A stretch of 64,000 bases of DNA from Lentisphaera profundi (lineage in GTDB: Bacteria > Verrucomicrobiota > Lentisphaeria > Lentisphaerales > Lentisphaeraceae): contig NZ_CP117812.1 in NCBI RefSeq assembly GCF_028728065.1, forward strand, positions 310,001 through 374,000, given 5' to 3'. Below the pieces are notes generated by a model. The model ran no database searches, was not told the DNA's origin, and saw nothing but the letters and a program-made list of their open reading frames with translations. A program made the position numbers and the translations under genes. Positions 12,469-21,904 of this stretch are shown here, one piece after another. The stretch's first letter is position 1. Every line of letters begins with the position of its first letter.

Positions 12469-12497
12469 AGTAGGAACCGGATGGACCGGTCCCTACT
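12469..12497 (-). terminator. Hairpin in the rplL-rpoB gap (attenuator or RNase III site)
   Basis: The halves AGTAGGAACCGG and CCGGTCCCTACT can pair over 12 positions (one G-U) around a five-base loop. On the minus strand the stem is followed by TTTTCTTATTTT, a broken U-tract typical of a partial terminator. In E. coli the same gap holds an attenuator and an RNase III processing site, so this is probably the functional counterpart that lowers rpoBC expression relative to ribosomal proteins. The role is inferred from location. Confidence 0.65.
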
Positions 12498-12528
12498 GTG
12501 AGTTTTTTATGCTATGTTTAAACTTAAA

Positions 12529-12924
12529 TTACTTAAGTTCAACCGTTGCACCAGCGTCTTCAAGATCTTTTTTGATTTTTTCAGCTTCTTCTTTCGGAGC
12601 AGCTTCTTTGATCTTGCTAGGAGCAGCTTCTACAAGATCTTTTGCGTCTTTAAGACCAAGACCAGTTGCAGAACGAACAACTTTAATTACTGCAATTTTC
12701 TTGTCAGTAGGGTATGCTGCAAGCATAACATCAAACTCTGTCTTTTCTTCAGCAGCTTCTGCAGGAGCAGCAGCGCCGGCAGCAGCTACAGCTACTGGAG
12801 CAGCAGCTGATACGCCGAGACGATTTTCTAGAGCTTTTACGAGTGTAGTGAGTTCAAGTACTGACATTTCTTCGATAGATTTGACGAGTGCTTCGTGTGC
12901 TTCTGATAATACAACTTCAGACAT
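12529..12924 (-). CDS. rplL: 50S ribosomal protein L7/L12
   Basis: L7/L12 forms the flexible stalk that recruits translation GTPases. The 131-residue product has an N-terminal dimerisation helix ([19 protein letters not shown]), an Ala-rich hinge, and a C-terminal domain with [20 protein letters not shown] and [10 protein letters not shown]. It is slightly longer than the usual 120-128 residues because of the hinge. rplJ lies 12 bases upstream. Confidence 0.97.
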   Translation of the reverse strand: MSEVVLSEAHEALVKSIEEMSVLELTTLVKALENRLGVSAAAPVAVAAAGAAAPAEAAEEKTEFDVMLAAYPTDKKIAVIKVVRSATGLGLKDAKDLVEAAPSKIKEAAPKEEAEKIKKDLEDAGATVELK

Positions 12925-12936
12925 GTTATTAATCCT

Positions 12937-13452
12937 TTATTTATTTTTTTCGACAATTGCGTTAAGAACGTATACAATAGTAGCTGCTTTCTCATTAAGA
13001 ACTCTAACAAGGCTTGTAGGCACTTGATTGAGTAGTCCGAGCAATTGAGCGCGGGCTTGATCTTTAGTGAGCATATCCGCGACTGTAGCGGATGTGTTTG
13101 CATCTAGTACTTCACCATCTACAAAAGCTGCTTTGAATGATACAACATCATTTTCTTTAGCAAATTTCTTGATAGTTTTGGCTACATCAGCTGGTTCGCC
13201 TGAACCACATACAATAGCTGTGCCGCCAGTAAGTTCTAAGTTAGTAAGGTCACTGTAAGGTTTACCTTCAGCGGCTTTCTTAATGAGCGTATTTTTGTGA
13301 ACTTGTAAAGTTGCTTCATGCCCTTTGAGCTCATTTTTGAGTTCTTCGAGTTGTGAAACATTAAGTCCCATGTACGAGATAAGAAAGAAATTATTAGAAT
13401 TATCCAAAATTGATTGGATGTGATTCACTAGAATAGTTTTTTCTTGTCTCAT
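12937..13452 (-). CDS. rplJ: 50S ribosomal protein L10
   Basis: L10 is the stalk base that anchors L7/L12 dimers and represses its own mRNA in E. coli. The 171-residue product begins MRQEKTILVNHIQSILDNSN and includes the LEELKNELKGHEATLQVHKN segment and the GGTAIVCGSGEPADVAK motif. The C-terminal helix that carries L7/L12 is present. It starts two bases after rplA ends. Confidence 0.95.
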   Translation of the reverse strand: MRQEKTILVNHIQSILDNSNNFFLISYMGLNVSQLEELKNELKGHEATLQVHKNTLIKKAAEGKPYSDLTNLELTGGTAIVCGSGEPADVAKTIKKFAKENDVVSFKAAFVDGEVLDANTSATVADMLTKDQARAQLLGLLNQVPTSLVRVLNEKAATIVYVLNAIVEKNK

Positions 13453-13454
13453 GA

Positions 13455-14144
13455 TTACACCAAGTCCTTAAGGTCAATTTTCAGACCAGGGCTCATTGTG
13501 CTACTTACTGTACAGTTGACAACGTAAGTGCCTTTAGTAGATGATGGACGAGCTTTGAGAATTGCTTCTACAATTGCTTGTACATTTTGTGTGAGCTTGT
13601 CAGCATCGAAGGAAAGTTTTCCTACGAGTACATGAGTAGCGCCGCCTTTATCAGCACGGTACTCAACACGACCACCTTTAGAAGCTTTTACAGCTCCAGC
13701 TACATCATCTGTAACTGTGCCAGTTTTAGGATTGGGCATTAAACCACGTGGTCCTAAAACACGACCTAAAGTACGTACTTTTGACATTGCAGACGGAGTC
13801 GCAATAAGTACATCAAAATCAAGCCAGCCATCTTTAATTTTTGCAATCATTTCATCGTATCCAGCATAGTCAGCACCCGCAGCTTTCGCTTCGTCTGCGC
13901 TATTACCATCAGCGATAACCACAACTGTGACATTCTTACCAGTACCGTTAGGAAGCGAAAGAGCTCCACGAACGTTTTGTTCTGGTTGTCTAGTGTCAAT
14001 ACCTAACTGAAAAGCTACATCAACAGATTCATCAAATTTTACAGCAGGTAGAGCTTTGAGAGTTTCAAAAGCATCTTGAAAGCTGTAAGCCTTGTTGACG
14101 TCTACTTTTTCGAGTCTTGCATTATAAAGTTTTGAACGCTTCAT
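13455..14144 (-). CDS. rplA: 50S ribosomal protein L1
   Basis: L1 forms the mobile stalk at the E site and often autorepresses the L11 operon. The 229-residue product has the expected length and the motif [20 protein letters not shown] followed by [20 protein letters not shown]. Its start overlaps the end of rplK by four bases (ATGA), so the two are translationally coupled. Confidence 0.97.
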   Translation of the reverse strand: MKRSKLYNARLEKVDVNKAYSFQDAFETLKALPAVKFDESVDVAFQLGIDTRQPEQNVRGALSLPNGTGKNVTVVVIADGNSADEAKAAGADYAGYDEMIAKIKDGWLDFDVLIATPSAMSKVRTLGRVLGPRGLMPNPKTGTVTDDVAGAVKASKGGRVEYRADKGGATHVLVGKLSFDADKLTQNVQAIVEAILKARPSSTKGTYVVNCTVSSTMSPGLKIDLKDLV

Positions 14145-14566
14145 CCTACAACCTCCACGCCCATACTTCTTGCTGTACCAGCAAGCATTCTTAGAGCGGC
14201 ATCTTCTGTGTTAGCTTTCATATCGTTTTTCTTAATTCCGTAGATCTCTTTAAGTTGATCAATTGAAATTTTTCCTACAAATCCAGAGCCGGGTTTTTGT
14301 GAACCGGAAGCTAAACCAGCGTACTTTTTAATGAGTACAGGTGCGGGCGGCGATTTGGTGATGAAAGTGAATGAACGATCTTGAAATACTGTAATAACAA
14401 CAGGAATAATCATTCCTGCTTCGCTCTGAGTTTGAGCGTTGAATGCTTTACAGAATTCCATAATGTTCACACCCTGAGCACCAAGCGCAGGTCCCACTGG
14501 AGGAGCCGGGTTCGCCTTGCCAGCTGGAATTTGAAGTCTTATGTATCCTTTTACTTTTTTAGCCAT
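14141..14566 (-). CDS. rplK: 50S ribosomal protein L11
   Basis: L11 binds the GTPase-associated centre of 23S rRNA and is the thiostrepton-binding partner. The 141-residue product has [20 protein letters not shown] near the N-terminus and the C-terminal RNA-binding segment ending in [18 protein letters not shown]. Length is normal. It follows nusG by 37 bases. Confidence 0.97.
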   Translation of the reverse strand: MAKKVKGYIRLQIPAGKANPAPPVGPALGAQGVNIMEFCKAFNAQTQSEAGMIIPVVITVFQDRSFTFITKSPPAPVLIKKYAGLASGSQKPGSGFVGKISIDQLKEIYGIKKNDMKANTEDAALRMLAGTARSMGVEVVG

Positions 14567-14603
14567 ATCCTTCCCTTAACAGATAATTAAATTGACTAAG
14601 GAC

Positions 14604-15167
14604 CTAGTCGAATTCGTTTTTTTCTACTTGATCATATTCAACATCCACAGGAGTTGAACGACCAAAGATTATAACAGATACTTGAAGTTTACCACGATCT
14701 GCATCTACTTCAGTTACAGTGCCTTCGAAACTTTCGAAAGGACCTTCTTTGATTTTGATGATTTCGCCAACGGTATATTCAATTTTAGGTTTAGCAACAT
14801 CTTCGGTGACTTCAAGCTTGCGCCTGATCTCTTGTATCTCTTCATCAGAAAGAGGTACAGGGCGATCGCCACCTAAGAAATTAATAATGCCGTATGTATC
14901 TTTAACAAAATGCCAGACATCTTCTCTAGTATTCCCGTTCTCATCAATTAGGTCAACATTGACAAAAAGGTAACCGGGATAGAACTTTCTGTTTTGGGTA
15001 ATCTTCTTACCCTGGCGCACAGTGGTCACTTTTTCGGTAGGAAGTAAAACCTCTAAGACGAACTCTTGCATTGAATCTTGTTCAACGCGGCGTTCTAAAT
15101 CTAAGCGAGCCTTATTTTCTTTCCCTGAAAGAGATTGAAGCGTGTACCATTGACCGGGCTTTTCCAT
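14604..15167 (-). CDS. nusG: Transcription elongation and antitermination factor NusG
   Basis: NusG binds RNA polymerase across the clamp and couples it to Rho or ribosomal S10. The 187-residue protein has the N-terminal NGN domain (KPGQWYTLQSLSGKENKARL, FYPGYLFVNVDL) and a C-terminal KOW domain (GPFESFEGTVTEVDADRGKL). No insertion is visible. It lies between secE and rplK in the canonical order. Confidence 0.96.
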   Translation of the reverse strand: MEKPGQWYTLQSLSGKENKARLDLERRVEQDSMQEFVLEVLLPTEKVTTVRQGKKITQNRKFYPGYLFVNVDLIDENGNTREDVWHFVKDTYGIINFLGGDRPVPLSDEEIQEIRRKLEVTEDVAKPKIEYTVGEIIKIKEGPFESFEGTVTEVDADRGKLQVSVIIFGRSTPVDVEYDQVEKNEFD

Positions 15168-15215
15168 TTTTTATGTGATTCCTTTATTACCTAAGTTACC
15201 GATGAAAAAGACGGT

Positions 15216-15404
15216 TTAGATTAATTCTATAAGCGTCTGAAGAATCTGATCAGCGAACTGAACAAATATAGCAAGTAAAATACAGGTAATTAAAACCAAA
15301 ATGCTGGATTGAACCAACTCTGACTTACCTGGCCATGAACAGCGTTTAAGCTCTTCTACGACATCAATTGTGTACTTACTTACTTTTCTAACTGGATTAG
15401 ACAT
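15216..15404 (-). CDS. secE: Preprotein translocase subunit SecE
   Basis: SecE is the essential clamp subunit of the SecYEG channel. This 62-residue form is the short single-membrane-segment type: a cytosolic amphipathic helix (VVEELKRCSWPGKSELVQS) with the conserved W-P, then one hydrophobic helix (SILVLITCILLAIFVQFADQ). It sits between tRNA-Trp and nusG, the usual place in PVC bacteria. Confidence 0.95.
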   Translation of the reverse strand: MSNPVRKVSKYTIDVVEELKRCSWPGKSELVQSSILVLITCILLAIFVQFADQILQTLIELI

Positions 15405-15433
15405 GTTATTCCTCAGATTAACTTAAAAAAAAC

Positions 15434-15509
15434 TGGCAAGGGAGACAGGGTTCGAACCTGCGACCCTCGGTTTTGGAGACCGATGCTCTACCAGCTGAGC
15501 TACTCCCCT
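15434..15509 (-). tRNA. trnW: tRNA-Trp (anticodon CCA)
   Basis: The cloverleaf folds by eye. The acceptor AGGGGAG pairs with CTCCCTT (one G-U), the discriminator is G and the CCA tail is encoded. The anticodon stem TCGGT/ACCGA encloses the loop CTCCAAA with anticodon CCA, and a GGTTCGAACC T-arm is present. Length is 76 nucleotides. It lies between rpmG and secE. Confidence 0.96.
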
Positions 15510-15523
15510 GCAGTTTTAAATTT

Positions 15524-15676
15524 TTACTTGGTCTCTCTGTACAGTGTGTGTCTGCGAACTTTTGGATTAAACTTTTTCTTCTCAAGACGACCTGGAGTGT
15601 TCGTTTTGTTTTTAGTAGTAGAATAAGTTCTTTCGCCAGTTTCAGTACACTGAAGAGTTACAATTTCGCGTGCCAT
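15524..15676 (-). CDS. rpmG: 50S ribosomal protein L33, zinc-free form
   Basis: The 50-residue product reads [20 protein letters not shown] at its start and ends [17 protein letters not shown], matching L33 over its full length. Zinc-binding L33 has two CxxC pairs. Here only one Cys (residue 10) remains and the second pair is replaced by FNPK, so this is a C-minus form that does not need zinc. It lies nine bases after tuf ends and just ahead of tRNA-Trp. Confidence 0.95.
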   Translation of the reverse strand: MAREIVTLQCTETGERTYSTTKNKTNTPGRLEKKKFNPKVRRHTLYRETK

Positions 15677-15685
15677 TATAGTGAC

Positions 15686-16882
15686 CTACGCGATGATCTT
15701 AGTTACAGCGCCAGCACCAACTGTTCTGCCACCTTCACGGATAGCGAAACGAAGTGTTTCTTCCATAGCGATCGGCTGAATAAGTTCTGCTGTGATAGTG
15801 AGGTCATCACCAGGCATAACCATGTCGCGACCATCTTCGAGTTGGATAACGCCTGTTACATCAGTCGTTCTGAAGTAGAACTGTGGACGGTAACCAGCGA
15901 AGAAAGGCTTATGACGGCCACCCTCATCTTTAGAGAGGATATAGACTTGACCTTCGAACTTCGTGTGAGGAGTCACTGAGCCAGGCTTACAAAGAATCTG
16001 TCCACGTTGAACGTCTTCTTTCTTCACGCCACGGAGGAGTGCACCAACGTTTTCGCCAGCACGACCTTCTTGGAGGAGCTTACGGAACATTTCAACACCA
16101 GTGATAGTAGTAGTAGCAGTGTCAACAATACCAACAATTTCAGCTGTATCATTTACTTTGATGATACCACGTTCGATACGACCAGTAACAACAGTACCAC
16201 GACCTTCAATTGAGAATACATCTTCAATTGGCATAAGGAATGGTTTATCTACAGAACGCTCTGGCTCTAAGATGTATTTATCTACTGCAGCCATAAGATC
16301 CATGATACATTTTGCATCATCAGAAGTTGAGTCAGCAGACTCAAGAGCTTTAAGTGCAGAACCAGGAATTACTGGGAGATCGTCACCAGGGAACTTGTAT
16401 TCAGAAAGAAGTTCACGAACTTCCATTTCAACGAGTTCAAGCATTTCTTCGTCGTAGTCAACTTGATCAGCTTTGTTAACGAATACTACGATGTAAGGAA
16501 CACCAACTTGGCGAGCAAGAAGGATGTGCTCACGTGTCTGGGCCATAGGTCCATCAGTAGCAGCGATTACAAGGATAGCACCGTCCATTTGAGCAGCACC
16601 AGTAATCATGTTTTTAACATAATCAGCGTGACCAGGACAATCTACGTGAGCGTAGTGGCGAGTTTCAGTTTCATACTCTACGTGAGAAGTGTTGATAGTG
16701 ATACCACGAGCTTTCTCTTCTGGAGCGTTGTCAATTGCTGCGTAGTCCATAGCTTCACCACCGCCTGCGTGAGCAAGGATAGTGCAGATAGCGGCAGTTA
16801 AAGTTGTTTTACCATGGTCAACGTGACCAATTGTACCAATGTTAAGGTGTGGCTTTGTTCTTTCGAAGTTTTCTTTAGCCAT
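15686..16882 (-). CDS. tuf: Translation elongation factor Tu
   Basis: EF-Tu delivers aminoacyl-tRNA to the ribosome. The 398-residue product has [15 protein letters not shown] (G1), [16 protein letters not shown] (G2), [15 protein letters not shown] (G3) and [11 protein letters not shown] (G4), then the beta-barrel domains with [13 protein letters not shown] and the C-terminal [15 protein letters not shown] lies just upstream of the start. It is the only tuf in this window and sits between tRNA-Thr and rpmG, not in the str operon. Confidence 0.98.
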   Translation of the reverse strand: MAKENFERTKPHLNIGTIGHVDHGKTTLTAAICTILAHAGGGEAMDYAAIDNAPEEKARGITINTSHVEYETETRHYAHVDCPGHADYVKNMITGAAQMDGAILVIAATDGPMAQTREHILLARQVGVPYIVVFVNKADQVDYDEEMLELVEMEVRELLSEYKFPGDDLPVIPGSALKALESADSTSDDAKCIMDLMAAVDKYILEPERSVDKPFLMPIEDVFSIEGRGTVVTGRIERGIIKVNDTAEIVGIVDTATTTITGVEMFRKLLQEGRAGENVGALLRGVKKEDVQRGQILCKPGSVTPHTKFEGQVYILSKDEGGRHKPFFAGYRPQFYFRTTDVTGVIQLEDGRDMVMPGDDLTITAELIQPIAMEETLRFAIREGGRTVGAGAVTKIIA

Positions 16883-16914
16883 GATAGTTTTTCCTTACTA
16901 ATGTTGTTTTCAAG

Positions 16915-16990
<76 letters not shown>

Positions 16991-16993
16991 TTA

Positions 16994-17046
16994 TTGAGCG
17001 AACCAATAATACTTTATTGCAAAATATTTACAAATGGTTCACTCAA
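16994..17046 (-). repeat. Inverted repeat between rpsA and tRNA-Thr
   Basis: TTGAGCGAACCA and TGGTTCACTCAA match as an inverted repeat at 11 of 12 positions, separated by 29 bases. There is no T-run after it on the minus strand, so it is not a standard terminator. It could fold in the read-through transcript from rpsA and mark a processing site ahead of the tRNA, but that is inference. Confidence 0.4.
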
Positions 17047-17062
17047 TTTATATTAATTTATT

Positions 17063-18745
17063 TTATTTGTCTGAATCAAGGCCTTCTAGGGCCGAGTCAA
17101 AGATGTCACCAATGCCGCCAAAGCTACCTTGAGCTTCGTTGTTGCTTTGGATTGGAACTCTGACTGGTTTTGATCTAAGACTTAAGCCGATACGGCGCTC
17201 GTCTTGGTCGATTTTGATAACTTTCGCTTCAACTTCTTGACCAACGTTGATAACGTCTTTCACTTTTTCTACTTTGCTATCGCTAAGTTGAGTAATGTGA
17301 ATGAGGCCGTCGATTTGGTTGTCAAGTTCAACAAATGCACCATAGGCAGTAATTTTTGTTACGATACCTTTAGTAGTTGAGTTGATTTGGAAAACTGCTT
17401 CGATGTCATCCCAAGGATCATTGCTGAGTTGCTTGATACCGAGAGAGATGCGTTGCTCGTTAGGATCGATATCGAGAACTTTCGCTTCGACTTCGTCACC
17501 TTTTTTGAGTACTTCTGCAGGATTGTTAACTTTCTTAGTCCAAGACATATCAGAGATATGAATCATACCGTCGATATCATCTTTGATTTCAACGAATGCA
17601 CCGTAAGTAGTTAGGTTGCGAACTTTACCTTTGACGATTGAGCCAATTGGGTAATCTTTTGCAATAACTTCCCAAGGATTGTCTTGAGTCTGACGAAGAC
17701 CGAGTGAGATCTTTCTAGTGTCTTCTTGGATGTCGAGGATGATGGCTTCAACTTCTTCGCCGATCATAAGAACGTCACTAGCGCGAGTGATGCGCTTAGT
17801 CCAGCTCATTTCACTTACGTGAATAAGACCTTCAATGCCGTCTTCAAGTTCGATGAAAGCACCATATGGCATGATGTTAACAACTTTACCTGCGATCTTT
17901 TTACCTAGTGGGTAGCGGCCAGCAATTGCTTTCCATGGATCTGCGCTCTTTTGTTTGAGTCCGAGAGAAACACGTTTCTTTTCTTCGTCAATGTCGAGGA
18001 TCATGACTTCTACTGTGTCACTAATTGCAAGCATTTCTGATGGATGGGCAATACGTCCCCAGCTCATATCTGTGATATGGAGGAGGCCGTCCATTCCGTT
18101 TAAGTCAATGAAAGCACCGAAGTCGGTGATGTTCTTAACTGTACCTGGAAGGATGTCGCCAATTTTGATTACTTTAAGAAGAGCATCTTTCTGTTCTTCA
18201 CGTGCTTCTTCGAGAAGTTCACGACGTGAAATGATGATGTTGTTCTTGTCTTGATTGATTTTGAGTACTTTGAATTCGTATTCCTGGTTGAGGAAATCAT
18301 CTAAGTTACGTACTGGACCGATATCAATGTGTGATCCAGGGAGGAAGGCTTCAACGCCAACGTCTACAATTAAACCACCCTTTACGCGATACTTAACGAG
18401 GCCTTTAATAAGGTCGCCTTCGTTAGTGTTCTTGAGGAGGCCTGACCATGCTTTTTCGAGTTCTGCACGTGCAACAGAAATCTGTGGCATGCTGTTTTCG
18501 TCTTCTAAAGCTTCGAGGTAAACCTCTAATTCGTCACCAATTTTTACTGAGTCCCAATCTTTAAACTCATCTGAAGGAACAAAACCTTCAGCTTTATAAT
18601 TAATGTCAATTAATGCACCGTTGTCTCTTTTATCAACGACTACGCCTTTGATAAGTTTACCTTCTTGGTAATTTCTAGTGCTAAGTTCTACTGAGCCAAA
18701 CAATTCTTCCATGCTTGGCATGTCTTCAATATTAATGAATTCCAT
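17063..18745 (-). CDS. rpsA: 30S ribosomal protein S1
   Basis: S1 binds mRNA and helps load structured or SD-poor messages. The 560-residue product contains six S1 repeats; the last four are very regular, each with a G-x-V-x-x-I-x-x-x-G-A-F-V/I-x-L/I core followed by GLIHVSEMSW or a close variant (GLLHITDMSW, GMIHISDMSW, GLIHITQLSD). This matches full-length S1. The start codon has only a weak GAGAT upstream, and a hairpin sits just ahead of it. It heads the minus-strand translation block and is divergent from the GH78-like gene. Confidence 0.96.
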   Translation of the reverse strand: MEFINIEDMPSMEELFGSVELSTRNYQEGKLIKGVVVDKRDNGALIDINYKAEGFVPSDEFKDWDSVKIGDELEVYLEALEDENSMPQISVARAELEKAWSGLLKNTNEGDLIKGLVKYRVKGGLIVDVGVEAFLPGSHIDIGPVRNLDDFLNQEYEFKVLKINQDKNNIIISRRELLEEAREEQKDALLKVIKIGDILPGTVKNITDFGAFIDLNGMDGLLHITDMSWGRIAHPSEMLAISDTVEVMILDIDEEKKRVSLGLKQKSADPWKAIAGRYPLGKKIAGKVVNIMPYGAFIELEDGIEGLIHVSEMSWTKRITRASDVLMIGEEVEAIILDIQEDTRKISLGLRQTQDNPWEVIAKDYPIGSIVKGKVRNLTTYGAFVEIKDDIDGMIHISDMSWTKKVNNPAEVLKKGDEVEAKVLDIDPNEQRISLGIKQLSNDPWDDIEAVFQINSTTKGIVTKITAYGAFVELDNQIDGLIHITQLSDSKVEKVKDVINVGQEVEAKVIKIDQDERRIGLSLRSKPVRVPIQSNNEAQGSFGGIGDIFDSALEGLDSDK

Positions 18746-18756
18746 ATATGATATCT

Positions 18757-18781
18757 CGAAGTTCGATGGTGCTAAACTTCG
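18757..18781 (-). promoter_or_regulatory. Leader hairpin upstream of rpsA
   Basis: CGAAGTT and AACTTCG pair perfectly over seven bases around an 11-base loop, ending 11 bases before the rpsA start codon. The leader has no strong Shine-Dalgarno sequence. In E. coli S1 represses its own translation through leader hairpins, so this is a plausible equivalent. A second, imperfect palindrome (GACTGGA TC G TCCGGTC) lies at 18811-18826. Structure is seen, function inferred. Confidence 0.45.
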
Positions 18782-18958
18782 TTGGGTTTAAAGGTTATAA
18801 GATCTCTTAAGACTGGATCGTCCGGTCAAAAGGTCGGGGAAAGTACATAAGTTTGGCTGTTGTTCAAGTGTTTTTCATAAAAAATCTTTGTTTTCAAGGG
18901 TTTATATTTTTTCTCTAAGCTTATATTGAGCCATAAAATATTAAAATTTGGAGTGTTT

Positions 18959-21766
18959 ATGAAGCAAAGTCCTTACCCGAATATATTCGAAGGCAGTTGG
19001 ATTTGGGGATCCGATAAATCAAATAAGTGTATATTAAGTTATGAATTTTATCTCACGCAAATACCTTCTTCGGCGGATTTCTGGTTTTCGGTCGGTGAGT
19101 TTGCCCATGTATATGTTAATGGTATGCACCTCACTTATGGCCCTCACCCAAGTTCACATGGAAATTTTAGTATCAATTACCTTGATATTACTTTTCTTCT
19201 TCAATCGGGCAAAAATAATATTACTGTACTTGTCGCAGCTCCTGATTTCTCTTTATATAGTCGTGCAACGATGCCGAAAGGTTTCTGGGCTCAAATACTC
19301 ATCGATGAAAATGAGCATTTTGCAACAGGTTCAGATTGGAAAGCAGCTCCTGCGACTCACATACTTGATGCTGCACCGCGTCGTTCAGCGGGTTGCCTTT
19401 CAGTGCAATCTTTTGATTTACGCTCTCATCACTTACAAGAGTTTTTCTCAGGGAAATCTCAGATTAATGAGCAGGCAGTTGTATTAAAGAAAGCTGAAGC
19501 TGCTCAGTTTAATTCTTTCAGTCAGCTTCTTTTTGAGAGTGCATCGACTCCTTTTCCAAAGATTCGCGCATTGGGTCTATATGATCAAGTCATACCATCA
19601 ATGCATATAGACTTTTCCACGATTTATGATGGTCCCGGTGCTTATGTTGCCACGTCCTATTTTTACGTCGCAGATGAGGTTCACACAGAGGTTCTAACTT
19701 TTTCAGATAGTGCGTTTAAAGTTTTTGTTAATGGTTACCTTATTAATGAGCAGGGTTCCCAGTCTTTTATTAATGATGCAGATCCTCGTTGGCATAAAGA
19801 AATGTCGGCAATGGAACGTGGTGATTTAAAGCCTATGTGCTCAGTTAAGCTGAAGAAGGGTTGGAATTCACTTCGAGTCTTGTCTTATGCCGATGATCAT
19901 AGTCGTCTGTTAGCTTTGAACTTTGTTAGCCTATCACGTGATGAAGCGATCCCTTATATACAAAGAGATGATGATTCGGATCAGGGGCACCTCCTTGCCG
20001 GGCCACTTAATATACCTTTTCCTAATTTAGCTGGGTCTTTGAATTTCAATTTATTAAATTTTGTACCCGTGGCTCATAATCCTTACGCAGATATTTCTAT
20101 GTTTCTTCAGGCCTGTAGTTTTAAGGCGGAAGAGTTTGTAGAGGAAGGAAGCAAGACGATTACATTAGCACCGAATCAGTATCTTTGTTATGATCTGCAA
20201 GATATACGTTCTGGTTGTGTGAGGCTTTCGGTTGATACGCCACAAGATAGCGATGTGTTTTTGGTTTTTGCAGAAAGTTTTAATGACGGTATTCCACGCT
20301 CATTGCATCCTCTTCATGGTCGACGAGCTATCCATATTAAATTAAAAGCGGGATCTAATAATTGGGAGGATTTCTTTCCAGTAGGACTTCGCTATGTATT
20401 TATTTTGTCGGCAGCTAATTTTGATATCAATATTAATGACGTGCAGTTGCTAGCGCTTCAGACGCCTGAGTCTAGTGGCACGAAATTTGAATGTCCAGAC
20501 ATGACTCTCAATTCTACGTGGCAACGTAGTTTGAGTACTTTGAGCTCTTGTTCAGAGTACAGTTATATGGATTCTCCTAGTGGTAGGCGTGCGCAATTTT
20601 TACGTGATGCGGCTCTTCAGTCTATTTATAGTATGACTGCGACGGGCCAATATGATCAAGCTAAAAATTCATTAATAGAGTTTTCTCGGGGTCAGTATGA
20701 GACAGGTGAGCTTCCTTCTGTCTATCCTAGTTCATATTTTTATACTCTTGGTGAATCAAGTATGTATTGGGTTATATGGCTTCAGCAATATTTGCTCCAT
20801 ACCAATGATCTAGAGACCGCAGAGATACTTTTGTCGACTCTCAAAGAAGTAGTGAACTACTATTCTTTTTTTGAGAATGAGGATGAGTTATTAACTGGCA
20901 GCGTTGCGATTTTGTCTTCGATGATACCGGATGATGCGCCTATGGCTCCAAATACCATTTTCACGTCTTTTAATTGCCTATATTTAAGGATGTTGTCTGC
21001 ATCATCTTGGGTTTACTCCTTTTTGGATTTGGAGGAAGATTCTCAGAGTGCTCGTGATAAAATGTTGCGCATCAGTAAAAAGCTTCGCAGTTTATGTTGG
21101 GATGCTGAGAGAAATCTGTTTGTAGATTGGTCTTCGGGTGGTCAGCAGTGCGGTAGTTATTCAGTGGAGAGTAATTTTTTAGCGATGAACGCAGGGATTA
21201 TTCCGACAAATTCCCTAAATGATTTCTTGAATCAGGCAACGCTTGCAGAGGCGCCTTATCTGAAGCTCGACTTTCTACATCCTAAGTCTCCCTTCTTATT
21301 TGATATGGTTGTTCAGGCGGCGACAAATATTAATTTACGATCTTGGGCTTTTGATCTTACTCGTTATTATTGGGGTGCAATGATTGAGGATGAGTTGAGC
21401 ACTTGGCCAGAGTTTTATGACCCAGATGTAGCTTTTTCAAAAGAGACGACAAGCCTTTGTCATGGCATTGGTTGTGGTGCAGCGCAGTTTTTGATTAATG
21501 AAGTTGCGGGGATTCGTCCAGCAGCACCGGGCTACGAACAGATCTATTTTAATCCTTTACTAGATAAGATGGATTGGGCTCGTGCTCGTATTAAGACTGT
21601 TCATGGTCACATTAAAGTGGAATGGATGAAGAATGCAGAAGGTGGGGTTGATGTGACTTTGGAGTCTGCTTTTTCTGTAGATATGATCCCGCAGCTTAAA
21701 CAGAGAGTTGCTGATAATTCCTCCTTTCACTTGAGTGATAATATAAGTATTATCGGGCGGAATTGA
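18959..21766 (+). CDS. GH78-like (alpha-L-rhamnosidase family) six-hairpin glycosidase, altered catalytic motif
   Basis: This 935-residue protein has an N-terminal beta-sandwich region (WIWGSDKSNKC, then VNGMHLTYGPHPSSHG), a second sandwich, an (alpha/alpha)6 domain from about residue 510 to 850, and a C-terminal beta domain (PAAPGYEQIYFNPLLDKMDW). The order is typical of GH78. The start ATG at 18959 has GGAG five bases upstream; a TTG 11 codons earlier lacks one. No signal peptide is seen, so it is probably cytoplasmic. The usual acid motif D-C-P-x-R-E-R-L-G-W-T-G-D is here D-S-P-S-G-R-R-A-Q-F-L-R-D (538-550), so the general-acid Glu appears replaced by Arg. A candidate general base, Glu818 in STWPEF, is kept. 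The substrate is unknown. Confidence 0.75.
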   Translation: MKQSPYPNIFEGSWIWGSDKSNKCILSYEFYLTQIPSSADFWFSVGEFAHVYVNGMHLTYGPHPSSHGNFSINYLDITFLLQSGKNNITVLVAAPDFSLYSRATMPKGFWAQILIDENEHFATGSDWKAAPATHILDAAPRRSAGCLSVQSFDLRSHHLQEFFSGKSQINEQAVVLKKAEAAQFNSFSQLLFESASTPFPKIRALGLYDQVIPSMHIDFSTIYDGPGAYVATSYFYVADEVHTEVLTFSDSAFKVFVNGYLINEQGSQSFINDADPRWHKEMSAMERGDLKPMCSVKLKKGWNSLRVLSYADDHSRLLALNFVSLSRDEAIPYIQRDDDSDQGHLLAGPLNIPFPNLAGSLNFNLLNFVPVAHNPYADISMFLQACSFKAEEFVEEGSKTITLAPNQYLCYDLQDIRSGCVRLSVDTPQDSDVFLVFAESFNDGIPRSLHPLHGRRAIHIKLKAGSNNWEDFFPVGLRYVFILSAANFDININDVQLLALQTPESSGTKFECPDMTLNSTWQRSLSTLSSCSEYSYMDSPSGRRAQFLRDAALQSIYSMTATGQYDQAKNSLIEFSRGQYETGELPSVYPSSYFYTLGESSMYWVIWLQQYLLHTNDLETAEILLSTLKEVVNYYSFFENEDELLTGSVAILSSMIPDDAPMAPNTIFTSFNCLYLRMLSASSWVYSFLDLEEDSQSARDKMLRISKKLRSLCWDAERNLFVDWSSGGQQCGSYSVESNFLAMNAGIIPTNSLNDFLNQATLAEAPYLKLDFLHPKSPFLFDMVVQAATNINLRSWAFDLTRYYWGAMIEDELSTWPEFYDPDVAFSKETTSLCHGIGCGAAQFLINEVAGIRPAAPGYEQIYFNPLLDKMDWARARIKTVHGHIKVEWMKNAEGGVDVTLESAFSVDMIPQLKQRVADNSSFHLSDNISIIGRN

Positions 21767-21904
21767 GTTTGAATAGATTCTTCTGTAATAAAGCTCTAAT
21801 ACTACTTGCAAGGATATGACTTTGCGGTATAGTCACCACTCTTTTGTCAGAAGACAGTCCCGATTTAACTAGAGACCAATATAATTTTTAAGGAATTTTT
21901 AAAC

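Noticed and set aside
12509-13027. Open frame opposite rplL and rplJ
   Set aside because: Low-complexity Ser/Ala translation produced by the antisense of Ala/Glu-rich rplL; no plausible start site, and it lies fully over two certain ribosomal genes.
16101-16457. Open frame opposite tuf
   Set aside because: Shadow of the strongly biased codons of tuf; no independent evidence.
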